DNA of 64,000 bases from Centropus unirufus (lineage: Eukaryota > Chordata > Aves > Cuculiformes > Centropidae): positions 350,957 through 414,956 of the forward strand of contig VYZI01000255.1 in NCBI GenBank assembly GCA_013397695.1, given 5' to 3'. Shown piece after piece: positions 1-12,413 of the stretch. Within the stretch, counting starts at the first letter, position 1. Every line of letters starts with the position of its first letter. Under the pieces are notes generated by a model, which made no database searches, was not told the origin of the DNA, and saw only the letters and a list, made by a program, of their open reading frames with translations. Both the position numbers and the translations under genes were made by a program.

Positions 1-3000
1 CTTATTATCATCATTCAGCCCTCCCCTGCTTCTAGCCTTTCCCTTCCTGCATGTATTGAGGCCTGATCCTTCTCTGAGGGTCTGTATGAGTGCACAGTGA
101 GTCCTTTGTGTCTGTCTGAACTCAGTCATCACTGCATTTTTTTTTTCCCAGGAATCGGTCATTGTCTGAAAAAAAAAATGCAGGTGCAGTCTGGCTTCCT
201 TTCCTCAGCAGAGTAAGGCTCTGCAAACAAGATTTTTAAAGGCATCGTGACATCTATCTCCCACCGACTTTGAGGAGAATAAAATGTCTAAATACCTTGA
301 AAAATCTTGTTATGAATGACTTAGCAAAATCCAATTTTCCAAAGTGACTTAAGCAGACTTAGGAGCCTTAGAACTCAGACACACAATTAGGTTACTACTG
401 CTTAACATGTTACCATTCATCAGCTTAGCTTGAACTTCAATCATTTCAGACTAGGCTAAACAAAATTATGTTATATTTGCCACTGGATAAGACTGAGAGC
501 ACAAATATTTAAAATTGCTCTGCTAATTCAGTATATCTTGTTAAATCATGGTAATATGACAACATTCCTGGATGATTTCTGTATTTGATTAATGGGATTT
601 CAAACTTTGATAAAATAATATCGTATTTTGGTGTTGTGTCAGCTTTTTGTTATTAACAGACTGCCTTTTCTCCAGTGCTTTGGCACAAGGTGGCAGAGTG
701 TCCCCTTCATTATGTTATGGCATATGTTCATATGAGGCAAACCTGTTCACACTGAGTGTTATAACACTTTCAGCTCATCCCAAAATGTATTAAGTGTCTT
801 AATATTGTAACTAGATGATTAATTTGTACAATAAATCTTGGGTATCTAAAGCTATTTCTATCCTGAATAACTGCAAGTTACAAAGCCGAGTTTAGCTGCA
901 ATTGTAATAATAATGAAACTGTGGCAACATAATATTCACTGTGAACTAACTGCACCAATATTTACCCAACTTATCAAACATGAATTTCATTTTGTAGCAG
1001 GTACTGTAGAAGTACTTCCCAACCTAGCAAGTTAAAAACTTTCTGTAAGAACACAAAGATGGCTGCAGTAGAGATCCATATACCCTGTCATCCTACTTCC
1101 ACCAATGACTGGCAGCAGTGTCTGAGAAGGTGTATCAGAGTAGAGGCAACATGTTGTGATAGTTCCCCTGCAATATGATCCAAAATTGCAGCAATCTGAG
1201 ACTCAAGAGAGTTTTAGTTCCAGCATTTACATCCTTGTTTTAAATAGGCTTTCTAGCATACTTTTTATTGGAATTCGCCTAGTCAGTTTTTGATCCAGTC
1301 TCACCTTCTGCATGTACATCATCATGCAGTGATGGATTTATCACCATTCTGTCTCAAAAGAAATTAATCTGATTTTGTTTATTTTGACCTGTTTGATATT
1401 CTCCAGCTCTTTAGCTGTAACAGTGTGGACATAACTGTCTTTCCTCAAGGTCACAGAGAAAGTCTGTGGTAGAGAAAAGGTCTGAATCTTTTCCTGATTC
1501 CTCTCTTGTGACATAGCCACAGAAGCAGCCTTCTCTTGTATATACCAGTTTCAACTATTTAGAATTCAGATGAGTTTGCCTTACTGCATTCCTAATTTGG
1601 TTCAAGCTGGCTGGCAGTGAATACTTCTTTGCTACTGCAGTGTAGATAAGATATAGTATTATGAAGGAAACATTCCAGTAAAATCACTTAAACGTTCCAG
1701 AACACCTCTCGTACACCAGGAGCCCAGGTGTTACTGTTCAGCTTGTATTTATGCTTTATGTGTATTTTGTATTTTGTTTTATCTCACAGTAAACACATTA
1801 ATTATGTGGGCTTTATTTCCAGACTATTAAGTGGGTGCTATTTCTCCAGAGATTACCAGTAATATCTTTCAGCTATGCTGCAAAATCTCCTGTGAATTAT
1901 TTTCATGTTTAGCTGTCTTAGTCAAATATGAGGATTATTACATTCTTGTGCTGTGTGCCTGCATTCATCTAAGGCTAGCTTATTTCCCTTACGTGAAAAA
2001 AAATGTAATCGAAAGATTTTCTTTTGAGTTGATTTTTAAACTTTTCATGTTATGGATAAAGGTAATAAGTGGTCATTCTCTCAGACATAATTTGCCCCTT
2101 TAGATATAATTAAAAAAATCATTCATTTTCTAGTTCCAGGCATCTTTTGATCTGACTGTTACCTGCAACTTTAGCATCACTTCAAGGAGCCAACAGCTCC
2201 TTCACCAGGATAAGATTTGGCCATTAAACTTTATTTAAGTAGCAACTGTTTTTTTATCAAGATGACTGTTGCACCTCATTTACATCTCTTTACATCTTTG
2301 TAAATGTATTCTTTATTGATAGTCTGAGGTGATCTGCAAACTCAGTAATGCATAAAACATGATAGGAGGAAAACTGTTTGTCTGTATGTGGTGTCTTTTC
2401 ATAAATCAAACTCTAATTGTCTCTCACCCTACTGTCTTTTCATTATCCCTGGATTTCATCAGCTGAAATAATTCTCATTGGTAGACCATTTCTCTTGTAA
2501 AGTATTTTTTTACATAAAGCCATTTCATAGCAATTGGTTTATAATGATGTTGTTGCAGAAATAATTTCTCCATAAGTTTTATAGTTTTTTTTTTTCTCTT
2601 GACTTTTAAGGAAGACAAAGAACAGCAATCAATGAAAGGCTTTTGTTCTGTTTTGCTTTCAGTATTTTTTGCATCTAATGGAGAAAAGAACATTTAAAGG
2701 GAAAAAATATAACAAACAGAACCCACAGTCCTAGTATATGCACTTAAAGGCTGCATAAAGCTGTATCTTGTTCTCAAAAGACAATGGAAATTCTTAAAAG
2801 GAAAGGCACATGAAGATTTGCCCTAAATTCCCTAAAGTTTTTTGCTGTCACTAATACTTCTAATAGCATAGCAGACAGTGAAGCAGCAGCTGTATATTTA
2901 AGTTAATTCCAAACCAGTATTTGTGATTTATTACTGTGTAGAAAAAAAAAAAGCATTAGTGCTACTAGATATCATCAGCAAATATCAAACTCTTCATTAC

Positions 3001-4247
3001 AAATGCTTCTGATACATTGCTTGTTAAAGAGATAGACTTGCTTGCTCTAACAGTTTTTTTAAACTGAATCAACTCTTTTCCTTCAATTCATCCATCTTTG
3101 AGTTTTGACATATGCTATCCTTCCATGAAAGCTTCAAGAGCTGGAATGACCTTGCCAAAGATCAAGAGGTGTGTCTGGAAGAATTATAACTTCTTGGAAG
3201 ACGATTTATGCGATTACTGTGTAAAAGAGTACTTGTTCTCTCGTGATTGATGACAACAGTGGCAGTATTGACTGGTCATTAAAATTATTTATATGGCAGG
3301 TCCTTAAAGGAAGTGGTAATTTGAAGGAAAGATTAAATGCATATCAGGAAGACAACAATTTCTCCGCGTATGGACTCAGAGCTTGTAGTTCTTTGGCAGT
3401 ATCTTTAATTACTTTCTTCATGTTTGTCTTGTTTCACAGGCACAAATGTACCATGATTGACTCCAAAATTACTTGTAGACCGCACAAAATTAAAAGTACA
3501 GAAGATGTCTTTCATATATTTCAAAAACAGTTATGTTCAATTTTTGCAGTTAAGATTATAAATCACTGCTTGTTAAAATATTCCTAGGTATGTAATCCAC
3601 TTTTAAAGGCATATTAAGAAAGGTAGATGTATCGTTGGTAGCTCGATTCTCAAGCTTTGTAACACAAATGGACTTTAAGAGAGTACGCATGCTTTGTTGT
3701 GACTCTATCATGTTTTTAGACATCAGAGTTTACTACTGCATTATTTACCAGGTTGTGTTGATACATTAATGAAAAACCTTTAGCAAGTGATATGCTAGTA
3801 TTTTAGCTATTTATAGTCATAAAAAATAGATAGGCATTAAAGTGGTAATTTAAATGCAAGTAGACCTGGCATTTTTCTTGGTTTCACCACAACACATAGC
3901 TCCCATTAAAGAGGATGATTCAGTAGAATTACTCTTCATTTAATTAAGCACAAGTGAAAGCAAAATCTCTCAGCCTGTAGTGTATATAGTAACGGAAGAT
4001 ACACATGAACACTCAAATTCTCCCTAAATATGTATTTGTATGTAGAGCCAGTTCATATGTAGCACGAGTAGAATTATAACAGCTTGAGAGAGTGTATTTA
4101 ATAAATTTAATTTGTCAGAAATCTATTAAACAGAAGTAAGTTTCATGGAATCAGCTTCTTTTTCAGTTTTTTTTTTTTTTTTGCATTTTAGCATTACAAA
4201 CAAATTTAATTACACTAAATTTAAGTTTTTTAATTTTTTTAGCAATG
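1..4247. other. Gene-free AT-rich unique DNA
   Basis: No exon, RNA gene or recognisable transposon is visible. Open frames up to 114 codons (3243-3587 on the + strand) have no family resemblance and no coding-like composition, so I treat them as chance. Short homopolymer runs are scattered through the stretch, the longest being a T16 run at 4167-4182 just before a CR1 tail. Small exons or conserved noncoding elements could be present but cannot be shown without alignment. Confidence 0.7.
4167..4182. repeat. Poly(T) run, 16 bases
   Basis: An uninterrupted run of 16 T lies about 65 bp upstream of the CR1 tail. It has no minus-strand AATAAA placed as a retrocopy tail would need, so it is simply a simple-sequence run. 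Confidence 0.9.
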
Positions 4248-4398
4248 ACAGATTGCTCAGAGATTTGGATTCTTCATTCTTGGGGGTATTCAAACACTGT
4301 CTTGACATAATCCAGGGCAGCTGACTATAGGTGGTCCTGTATTAGCAGAAAAGTTGGACCAGATGACCTGCAGAGTTCCCATCCCACCTCAGCTATTC
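4248..4398 (+). mobile_element. CR1 LINE 3' end, 5'-truncated, split by an LTR
   Basis: This is the last ~150 bp of an old CR1 non-LTR retrotransposon, covering the end of the reverse-transcriptase ORF and the 3' UTR. The order of motifs matches avian CR1 tails: a 'tgctcagag' segment, 'ttgggggtattcaaac', 'gacataatccagggcagctga', 'ttggaccagatgacctgcagag' and 'cccacctcagctattctg'. The terminal octamer region continues on the other side of the inserted LTR (4836-4856, ending in 'ttctatg'). It is well diverged, so it is older than the LTR. CR1 copies are usually 5'-truncated like this one. The subfamily looks CR1-Y-like from memory, which is not tested. Confidence 0.8.
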
Positions 4399-4404
4399 TG
4401 CATC
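4399..4404. repeat. Target-site duplication, left copy (TGCATC)
   Basis: TGCATC directly abuts the first base of the LTR (TGCAAC...). It is repeated exactly at 4836-4841 after the last base (...CAACA). A perfect 6-bp duplication is the integration footprint of alpha/betaretrovirus-like (ERVK-class) integrases. Confidence 0.8.
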
Positions 4405-4462
4405 TGCAACAGCGCGGGAAGCAAGCAGTCGACTCAATGTGAGTGATAAAGCAAGCTCCAAC

Positions 4463-4468
4463 TTTATT
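4463..4468 (-). terminator. LTR polyadenylation signal AATAAA
   Basis: TTTATT on the + strand is AATAAA on the minus strand. It lies just downstream of the LTR TATA box, which fits the U3/R boundary of a compact retroviral LTR. Confidence 0.65.
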
Positions 4469-4481
4469 AAAAATCACACAG

Positions 4482-4489
4482 CTTATATA
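4482..4489 (-). promoter_or_regulatory. LTR TATA box (TATATAAG)
   Basis: CTTATATA on the + strand is TATATAAG on the minus strand. A CCAAT box on the same strand lies about 70 bp upstream at 4560-4564, a standard Pol II promoter arrangement for an LTR U3. Confidence 0.65.
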
Positions 4490-4559
4490 CCTTACAGTTG
4501 CTATTGTTTGACTAAACTTTAACAATTATTAGTTACTTTAACACACTTGTCTTTTCCTA

Positions 4560-4564
4560 ATTGG
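4560..4564 (-). promoter_or_regulatory. LTR CCAAT box
   Basis: ATTGG on the + strand reads CCAAT on the minus strand, roughly 70 bp upstream of the LTR TATA box. The position is correct, but the five-base motif is weak alone. Confidence 0.45.
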
Positions 4565-4835
4565 CTAAGCTCTGAGGGTTGATAAATGTCCGGCACTCCT
4601 ACTTGCAGTTACAGCTGTTACAACTACGTGAAGAAATTCAGGTTCACATCCTGTTTTTCTGCAGCTTGATTTTCTCAAAGTTGTTTATCTCCTTTGTCCA
4701 AGGCCAGCATATCCTTGCTGCTAATACCATAATTTCTTCAGCGAGGCCCAGCGTGGCCTACTTTGGCTAACTTATGTCAAGCTGGATTCACACAACATCG
4801 ATCCATGACCATTCTCCACAAGCCACTCCGCAACA

Positions 4836-4856
4836 TGCATCCTGTGCTTCTATGCT
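4836..4856 (+). mobile_element. Right target duplication and end of the interrupted CR1
   Basis: TGCATC (4836-4841) is the right copy of the duplication. It is followed by a decayed CR1 terminal repeat ending in 'ttctatg'. Removing the LTR and one duplication joins this with 4248-4398 as one continuous CR1 tail, so the LINE was present first. Confidence 0.65.
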
Positions 4857-7800
4857 GGAAAGGTATTCTCTGAAACATCTCCATATCAACTGCATTGTTG
4901 CAGTTCTGATAATAGGTTGCATGTAGCACAAAATACAAAATCCAAGTGCTCATTAAGATGTGCTGATTCCATTGTTTTGATGTACTGAAGAATGAGTCAA
5001 GTTTCTCAGGTCTTATCTTAGCGTATTTACATACACCAGTAATTACCAGAACAGCTAGCTATTTTAGCTCATCAGGGGAAAACCATAAAAGCTCCTTATA
5101 ATATATATATAAATGTATCACTCCTTTCCAACATGTTACATTTTATGAGAGTTAATTATTAGTTGCTTTAATTATACTTCGTGGCCTTTGTCCTGGACAC
5201 TATCCAAAGTGTACATCATCATGGTATGCAATTTAGTGAAAGTTTCCAGGCAGTGTGCCATCCTCAAGACTATGTGAAATAATTGTTATTGAAATTAGGC
5301 AAATATTAGTATGCATAGTTAGATTATGAATAAGAGGAGAGAAATGGTTTACCTTATTCTATGGAGTGCTATTACTCTGAGGAAGTTCAGACTTTGGTTT
5401 GGCTTGCACTGTAATTCCTAGCTACTGCAAAATTAAGAGCATGAGAACAAGTGTGTCACTTCTATTGCTCCCTTTGCTGATAGAAAGCACAATGTTTTCT
5501 TCTCTTTCTGAATCTTTTTTCAAGTTCATGTGTAGGTGTAGAAAAGCTTACTCCACTGCTTTGGAAGCCGCTGTTAGGCAGGATTTACCTTCAGAACAAC
5601 ATTACTTTTCAACTGTGTGATTCACATAATTGAGGTGAAATAAAACTGGCACAGGTTCTCACGCAGGCCATTGACATCATGAGGGACTACTGGAAAAGCT
5701 AAGTAAATCCTTGAACTCCTAGACCATGTTGAAATCCTTGGTCTGTGTAAAGCTACCATGACTATATTATAGCATCTGGTGTTGGAGGCGTCTTGAAGAT
5801 GCAATGAAATAAATGCAAAGGCAAAGAGTTTAGATACAGAAAGGTAAAAGGTAAGTCTAGGTTAATTTAAGTCTTTTGGGAACCATTTATGATTTGATAA
5901 CAATGTTTTATAAACATTTTAAAATCTTATTTCTTGAAGAAGCAGCCATACAAAGAACCAGAAAAACCTGTCTCAAACTGATTTTATAAAGTCTTGCTGA
6001 ATGAATAATTTTAGTTTCCTGAATTGTCCCATTGCTGGCTTTTTTTTTTCAAATTTATGCTGATAGGGAAAATGTTCCAATACTTTAAATGTTGTTAAAA
6101 TGCAATTGAAACCCAAGTAATTAAAAATGTTTAAAAACAATTAGCCATGATTTACAAAATGATGTGTTACATATTTATGAGCTGCCTGGGGTCAACTACA
6201 TATCCCATTACAGCAAAATTCATCAGCTCAGGACCTTTCAGAACCACAAGAAATAATTACATGGAGTTCACAAAGAAAGCTGATTCTGGGGAAAAAAAAA
6301 GAAAACTGTTTAAGACTAGTGAAATATGAAGGTAGTAGTTAATGTATGAGCATTTGTCTAATGTATAGTATAAAAAACCTGGAAATACCATCAACAAAAT
6401 GGGAAAAACCTTCAATCAAATCACAGGTATAAGCAAATGTACAGCTAAAAAGTTCTCTAGGACAAAAATATACCAGAAGCATCCAAGCCAAGGCTTTATT
6501 GTAAGAAAAGCTAGAAGGTTTTGCTTTTGTTAAGGTGCATTCAATGTAACCACTGGTAGGAACAAAATACTTACGTTTGGCTTGTGCACTAGTCACATAT
6601 AGCACATCATAATTGTCATATAAAAAATGAGAAAATTTGACATAGTTGTTGCATTGAAAGACATTTTATTGTAATATGAACACCAAAGTTCTAATTTCTA
6701 ATGAATAAGGTCCCACTCCAGTAAACTGTAAAACTGTTCAGTTAAACCAAGCACCTCTGGTTCTCTCTGTGTAAGTCTGTGGCTCTAAAACTTTAACAAT
6801 CTTTTTCTTAATTATTTCTCATTAAATTTTAGTTTATATTTTAAAAAGCATTGTTCTTATATGCATTATAAAGCATATAAAGCATTGTTCTAGCATTGTT
6901 CTTGTATGTTCAGAAAATAATCTAAACAAAATAGACACTATTTTTTTCTTCAGAAACAAAACCAAAAATAGGCTTCATAATCAGCCTTTAATAACAATCT
7001 CCAGTCTGAATTTAGCCAACAATGTTCACTGTAATTGGCGTGTTGTGAATCATGCTAGCATTTTAATAAATTTCCTTGTTTATTTATTACACAATCAATA
7101 TTTGAAAAGTTAAACCCATTCAGCTTCTCCCTTTACAGCTGCTGCATTCTTTTCACATGTTTTTCCCTCAGTCCTTTACTTTGTTAAACCATTCTAAGCA
7201 AAATTCTCAAATTTAAGAGCTGACTTTACTCTCAAGGGTTTCACCTGTTAGAAATTAATCTAGGTTTAACAAAGTAGTTAAGCATGATCTTAAACCTTTT
7301 CTACTCAAATAAATGTATATGCGAGTGTCTCCATTTGCTTTTCTCTTTTAAATCCAAACCAGCATTTTACACTAAAAATCCCAAAAGAAAAAAGCACTGA
7401 GGTAGTTTCTTAGTTGCTGTTATTCTGCCCTTTGTTTTTATAGTAATCTAGATGTTGATCTAAGAGGCTTCTTTCTTTTGACTGTGATGTCTCAACTTTT
7501 TGCTATATTTATCTCTTTCTGCCTATACTAAAAAAAAAAATAAATCTCTGTTTTTGATTCTTCGTATGTATTTTTCAGGACAGAATAGTTTCCCAACCCG
7601 TAAAGATACCTGAACCTCATTGTACCCAATAAATGTCATAGTGAATGAAATGTGCATTTAGATCCTGACTATTGAGTAACACCTTTCTAAACTGAAAAAC
7701 AGCTAATCAGACTCAGTCCTGTGGCTTCCATAATACACAGAACAGTTCTTTCAAACTGGGGTCTTTGTCCTAAGGGTTCACAATAGTTTAAAGTAGTCGT

Positions 7801-9616
7801 TTTTGCTTAATTATAATGATCCATCCATGAGTGGAATCTCATTTGTGTTAGTAGTCAAACGCTGATTTTAATTTGGAAAGTTCCTTGCAAATAAGTTGCA
7901 TTCTCTTGATTTAGGTAATTATACTCACTTAGTACATTAATGGGAAGGACTGCTCAGGCTTTTTAAAAACCTTCTAGCTCTCTGTAGAACAGTTATTAAA
8001 AGGAGTGGAGAGTATGCAGTTCTCTTTGATCACTTTAATGAACCTCAGTGTTTTTATTGTCTGTTCACTTACATGCAAAGCATAGTGCAACTGTGTATTA
8101 GCTACTAATTAGAGTTTTATTAAAAAAAAAACCATAAAAGCAACCTATGTCATAATTAAGATTTTGAACAATACTGTTTCTAATGATTATCAAAGAGCAA
8201 GACAAATCCCTTTTAATTATTTTTAAAATGCATATGCTTTATTGTGGAGCTTTTGCTTTCAGTTGGTTTGATGTTTATAAGGACTTGCATTTTGTCAAAA
8301 AGACAAATTAAGGCATAGTCACTGCCACAACCTTTGCCAGTCCATAGGCAGCAACAGAAAGGGGAAAGCATTGTAAGAACATGATTTTTTTATCTCCAGG
8401 TTGGTCTCAGTTACAACATTTACATTTGCATTTCCTGCAGCAAATGCAACGGCATTCTAATAAACCTCCCAAGCAGTGAATGGCCAGTGACTACAACTAA
8501 GGACCATAGCTTTTGAATCATGTTATACTTAGATGGATCATATTTAGGTAATCTTTTCTACCACTTTTATTCTGTATATTCATGGAACATGTGTATGAGA
8601 TAAAATCCTCTAATAGTAATTCTGTTCCCAGTGCAGGTCTGTTATTTCCAGCAATGATTCAGCATAGGGCAGAAGGTCGTATGTTCACTACTGTATTAGC
8701 TAAACTGTTCAGGGGTGCAATTCTTAGGGTGCAAACCGGTAAAAGAACAGGACAGACTTGCCTCTGACACAATCAGATATTCAGGAGCAGGGGGAAATAC
8801 CTGAAGAGGAATCTTCAATCCAATGAATTAAGACACAGAGGCGTAATTAAAACACGCACAAGAAGAAAGTATGTGAAATAGCTTTTTATGCAGAGAAATT
8901 ATGCACAATGTACACTACCTATTTGGAAACTGTAAGAAATAATAAGAAATGTCATAGAAATGGGCTGAGTAAATCAACAAAAATCATGGACAGAACCTAA
9001 ATATTGACCAAACCCTGCTGAGAATAAAAGCATGGAAAAGAGAGTATAATTTTTGGTTAATGTCTTGATCTTACTTTACAGCTCATATTGGACTTCAATA
9101 ATAAGTAAATCTGTACTTATATAGATTTTTTAAAATAAAATCTGAGTTTTGCCCATTAAGCCAAGTGTTCTAATTCCTTTAAGAATTTCATAGAATGGGA
9201 TTTTTTATATGGACTAGAAATTAGTAGTGTATAGTAATGAATCTTTCGTTACTTGGAAGAAGCTCATTGACAACTGGAGGGAAAAACTGAGAGGCTTAAC
9301 CTGAGAAACAGGAGAGCAATGAGAAATTAGGGATAATTTTCTGCTTTATATAGCTCTAGCTTTTCATCACTCAAGATCCTTAATGCCATTCAGCCCTTGA
9401 AAAGAGCCTTCCACTCTAATAAAGATAATAGCATTATCAATGTTATCTGACAACGACTCACATAGTAAAAAGACCCTCCAACAAAAAGGTGCTCTATATG
9501 AATAAAATCAAACTATAATCTTCAAATGCTAAAGCTACAAGGAGTTAATACCATTTAGAATAGTATTAATTCCTGCCTAGATTTCCCTTTAGACTTGTTG
9601 ACTGAAGCATGCTGTT
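4857..9616. other. Gene-free AT-rich unique DNA
   Basis: Nothing coding is recognisable. Frames of 60-88 codons are chance. The stretch holds short A/T-rich simple sequence and the 11-bp repeat cluster at 6847-6902. There is no CR1, LTR, tRNA or CpG island that I can see. Confidence 0.65.
6847..6902. repeat. Short direct repeats of AGCATTGTTCT
   Basis: AGCATTGTTCT occurs at 6847-6857, 6881-6891 and 6892-6902. The last two copies are in direct tandem, and the interval between the first and second holds related 'gcattata/gcatata' sequence. This looks like local replication-slippage duplication. Confidence 0.8.
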
Positions 9617-9648
9617 TCCTGGCTGCTTCCAGCATCCTGCAGCCAGGA
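9617..9648. repeat. Perfect 10-bp inverted repeat, 12-base loop
   Basis: TCCTGGCTGC (9617-9626) is matched exactly by GCAGCCAGGA (9639-9648). The stem is GC-rich in an AT-rich neighbourhood. It could form a hairpin in RNA or single-stranded DNA. No tail of U residues follows, so it is not a bacterial-type terminator. Confidence 0.85.
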
Positions 9649-12413
9649 GCAGTGCCACAGACCCAGGGACACGAGGTAGCCAAACACTTTCACCTGAGTT
9701 GTGTCCCAACACCAAGGTATTTTTCAGCAACCTAGAATAATGCATAGGAGGGTTACAGAGATGCAATCCCTTTATGTGTTGCTTATTAGTGTTTTTCTGT
9801 TTCATGTTTGTCCATTGATAATTTCAACACTTTCTCCACAAGTGACCTGAATCAGATGAGGGCACACATGCCAGTTAGATGTATTAATTTGAGAAGCAAT
9901 TGTCTTGGTTTCTGTTCTAATATTAGTAATAATAATGTTCCAACTTAATAAAGTTCCAGGTGGCTTTAAAAACTTTTTTTTTTTCCTTTTCATATGTGCC
10001 GCAACTTTGATTATCTGAAAGCATCACTTTATTAATTGATGTCATGTCAGCAATTGTACCCAAAGGTTTTTGAAAGAGGACATTAAATGAGTGTTGGAAG
10101 TAACATTTCTCTCTCATTAGCCCTGTGAGACTTTGAGACTGCTGAATTGCAGAACAGATCATATGCTGGTCAAGCTCCTGCCTCATAACCTTGAATTACA
10201 CTTGGAGGTTTCATGTCACCATTTTTGGTCCCTCCACTGACTCCCCTACATGAAAACAAAAATGTTGCAGAAAAATCTGCTTTTTTTTCATCACTACAGC
10301 TTTCCGTTTCCATAGGGAGCTTACTGAAATCAAGCTAAGTTTTTCAAAGTCTTGTTTACTTACAGCCTTGGCTAGTGCCATTGGATTCAGTGTGCCACTT
10401 TCCATTGGCTTGGGTGGACTTTGGATCACACAAACTGGAGAACAGTATTCTGATATCTTCTGACCCTTCCTAAAATTTCATATATGCTGAACACTATTTT
10501 TGTTTAGCAACTCTTCTTTTGTTAGTTGCTTTTAGTCTCAGCCAGGTGTATGACCCTTCCCAACAAATCTTCATGCAACGCTGTTCTGTCTGCTCAGATG
10601 TTGAGCACTGTCTTGTCTATACCCCTCCCAGAGCTGACACGCAAATGCCAAAGGATTGATAGGAAGTAAGAAGAGGCAGAGGACAGCAGCAGCTGATGGA
10701 GGGAATGAGTTATGAACCAGAATCCAAGTTCCCAGCACCCTCCAGACTCAGCAGCAGTCACTGCAGGACCTGAATGCCTCTTCTCTGGCACTTCTAGCTG
10801 TCATTTGCTAGCTGCTCTCCTAAATTGTCCGAGGACTGACCAGACAAGAATCACTGTAAAGTATTCAACTGTAATCTAGGGAATCCATAACCGGGGTGCA
10901 TATTCAGGTTGGTGCAATCAGGTCTCAGCAACCACCCCTGCTCTTAGTTCATTGTTGACAAAGTTGTCACTGTATCAGGTCTGGTATGCCAACATGGCAT
11001 TAATTCTGCCTAACCTTCAGAAATTAGAAAATGTAGCAATTATGCTCTTAAAAAGTCACTTTTGAATTAACTAATTAATCATTCATTGCCCGTGGCACTA
11101 ATAAGTCATTACTTGTGTAGTGGCTCATTATAAGGTGCGGCGTGTAGAAGGACTCATTTATGCAACTGCTTGCTGAATGTTGATTAGTTTATTTATAGAT
11201 AATACGTGCTTGCTATGATCAATTATGACTTACAACACTGGGAATGTATTTTTTCTCAAGAAATTCAACTAGGTAAAGACTCGTTTAAAGCATCTTTACA
11301 ATTAAGGTATTGTAAAAGAATATGTTAATACAGTGTCTCTTGCAGTACTATATCCTCCAGAGAAAAGGTTCCTTTGTCTTGCTACATTGAAATCTGTTCC
11401 CATTTGCTCTCTAGTTTTGTTTTTCAATTGCTGTTCCGTCTACTTGAGTTATTTATGCCTCCTGAAGAACTCTGCAATATAAGAACTGAAGTGAAATACA
11501 TGTTGTAAACAGTCTTTAATGCATGAAGGCAGTTAAGTAGCATTATTCCAGTTTTATATGCTAATGTTCTAAAGGCTTCAAAAATACAATATGAAGTCAA
11601 AGTTATTGGATATATTAACCTGTGCTTTGAAAACACTGTCTGAATTTAAAAGAGGCATAATTACCCCAAAGAAAGAGAGGGAGAATGGAAAAAATTTGGT
11701 AGAATTATTATGTGTCAACATTTGCCAATTTAGAGTCACTGGAGTAATTTTTTAATTGTTTCTTTTTTATTTTTGCCCCAAGAACAGAATTTACAACTAA
11801 GAAATTAAAAATATGCATTTGTCTTTGAAAAGAACATAAGTAAAATGTAAAAATATATCAATTCTTCTTTACTTTAAAAAGCCTGCAGTAAATTTTATCC
11901 CTATACACGTACTCAGGAGTCCTCAATCCCTACTGCATTAGATAATCTCTAAGGACACCACTTAGTATTCTGGAATAGTTGCTATGGCTTCAGCCCCAAA
12001 CCATTCCTGTCAGCTAGTTACAATGGAAAACTCATATATCCCAGCCTCTTTTGATTGATAAAGTCTTCCACGCCTTGGCTTCGATACAGAAGCAAGAAAT
12101 TGTTCCACCAACCAGATAGGAGGAAAGAAACTGGTCCAGAAGTGGTGGGGAACACCTCTGAGCAGGAAAATGGATCATGGAGAAACCAAGTATGATATTT
12201 TATAGATCTGGGACTACTTCTTTTCATTTAGTCCTTACTGAGCTCAGGTAAGAACTGTGTCATCTTGAGAGATCTGAGCCACTGAGGTGCTGTCTGGGAC
12301 TTGCTAAGATGAATCTTCACAACAAAGGAGAGGAGGAGTTTATGGCAGCCCTCTTTCAGACAAAAGAAGGTAATGTAAATCTGAGGAAAGAATTCCTGGG
12401 TACAGCAGTAGAG
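9649..12413. other. Gene-free unique DNA
   Basis: No exon or transposon is recognised. The part around 11040-11230 is rich in homeodomain-type ATTA/TAAT cores and in low-complexity-free AT sequence, as often seen in conserved noncoding elements. That is only a resemblance. Frames of 60-90 codons on the minus strand (for example 9923-10186) overlap each other and look random. Confidence 0.6.

Larger units (their letters stand above)
4405..4835 (-). mobile_element. Solo LTR of an endogenous retrovirus, 431 bp, minus strand
   Basis: The element runs from TG to CA and is flanked by perfect 6-bp direct repeats, TGCATC. Read on the minus strand it has a CCAAT box (4560-4564), a TATATAAG promoter box (4482-4489) about 70 bp downstream, and an AATAAA signal (4463-4468) only about 14 bp after the TATA box. 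About 58 bp of R/U5 then runs to the terminal CA at 4405. This compact order, with poly(A) signal just after TATA and a very short R, is like that of avian alpharetrovirus LTRs. No gag, pol or env sequence is present, so the provirus has been reduced to one LTR, normally by recombination between its two LTRs. It sits inside the terminal repeat of a CR1. The class call (ERVK / alpharetrovirus-like) rests on duplication length and layout, and I do not recognise the family name. Confidence 0.8.

Noticed and set aside
3243..3587. 114-codon open frame
   Set aside because: No motif, no start context of note, AT-rich composition like its flanks; chance.
5650..5720. Possible ancient CR1 unit (ggccattgacatcatgagggactactgg)
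   Set aside because: Only one short block resembles the old amniote repeat; too little to separate from chance.
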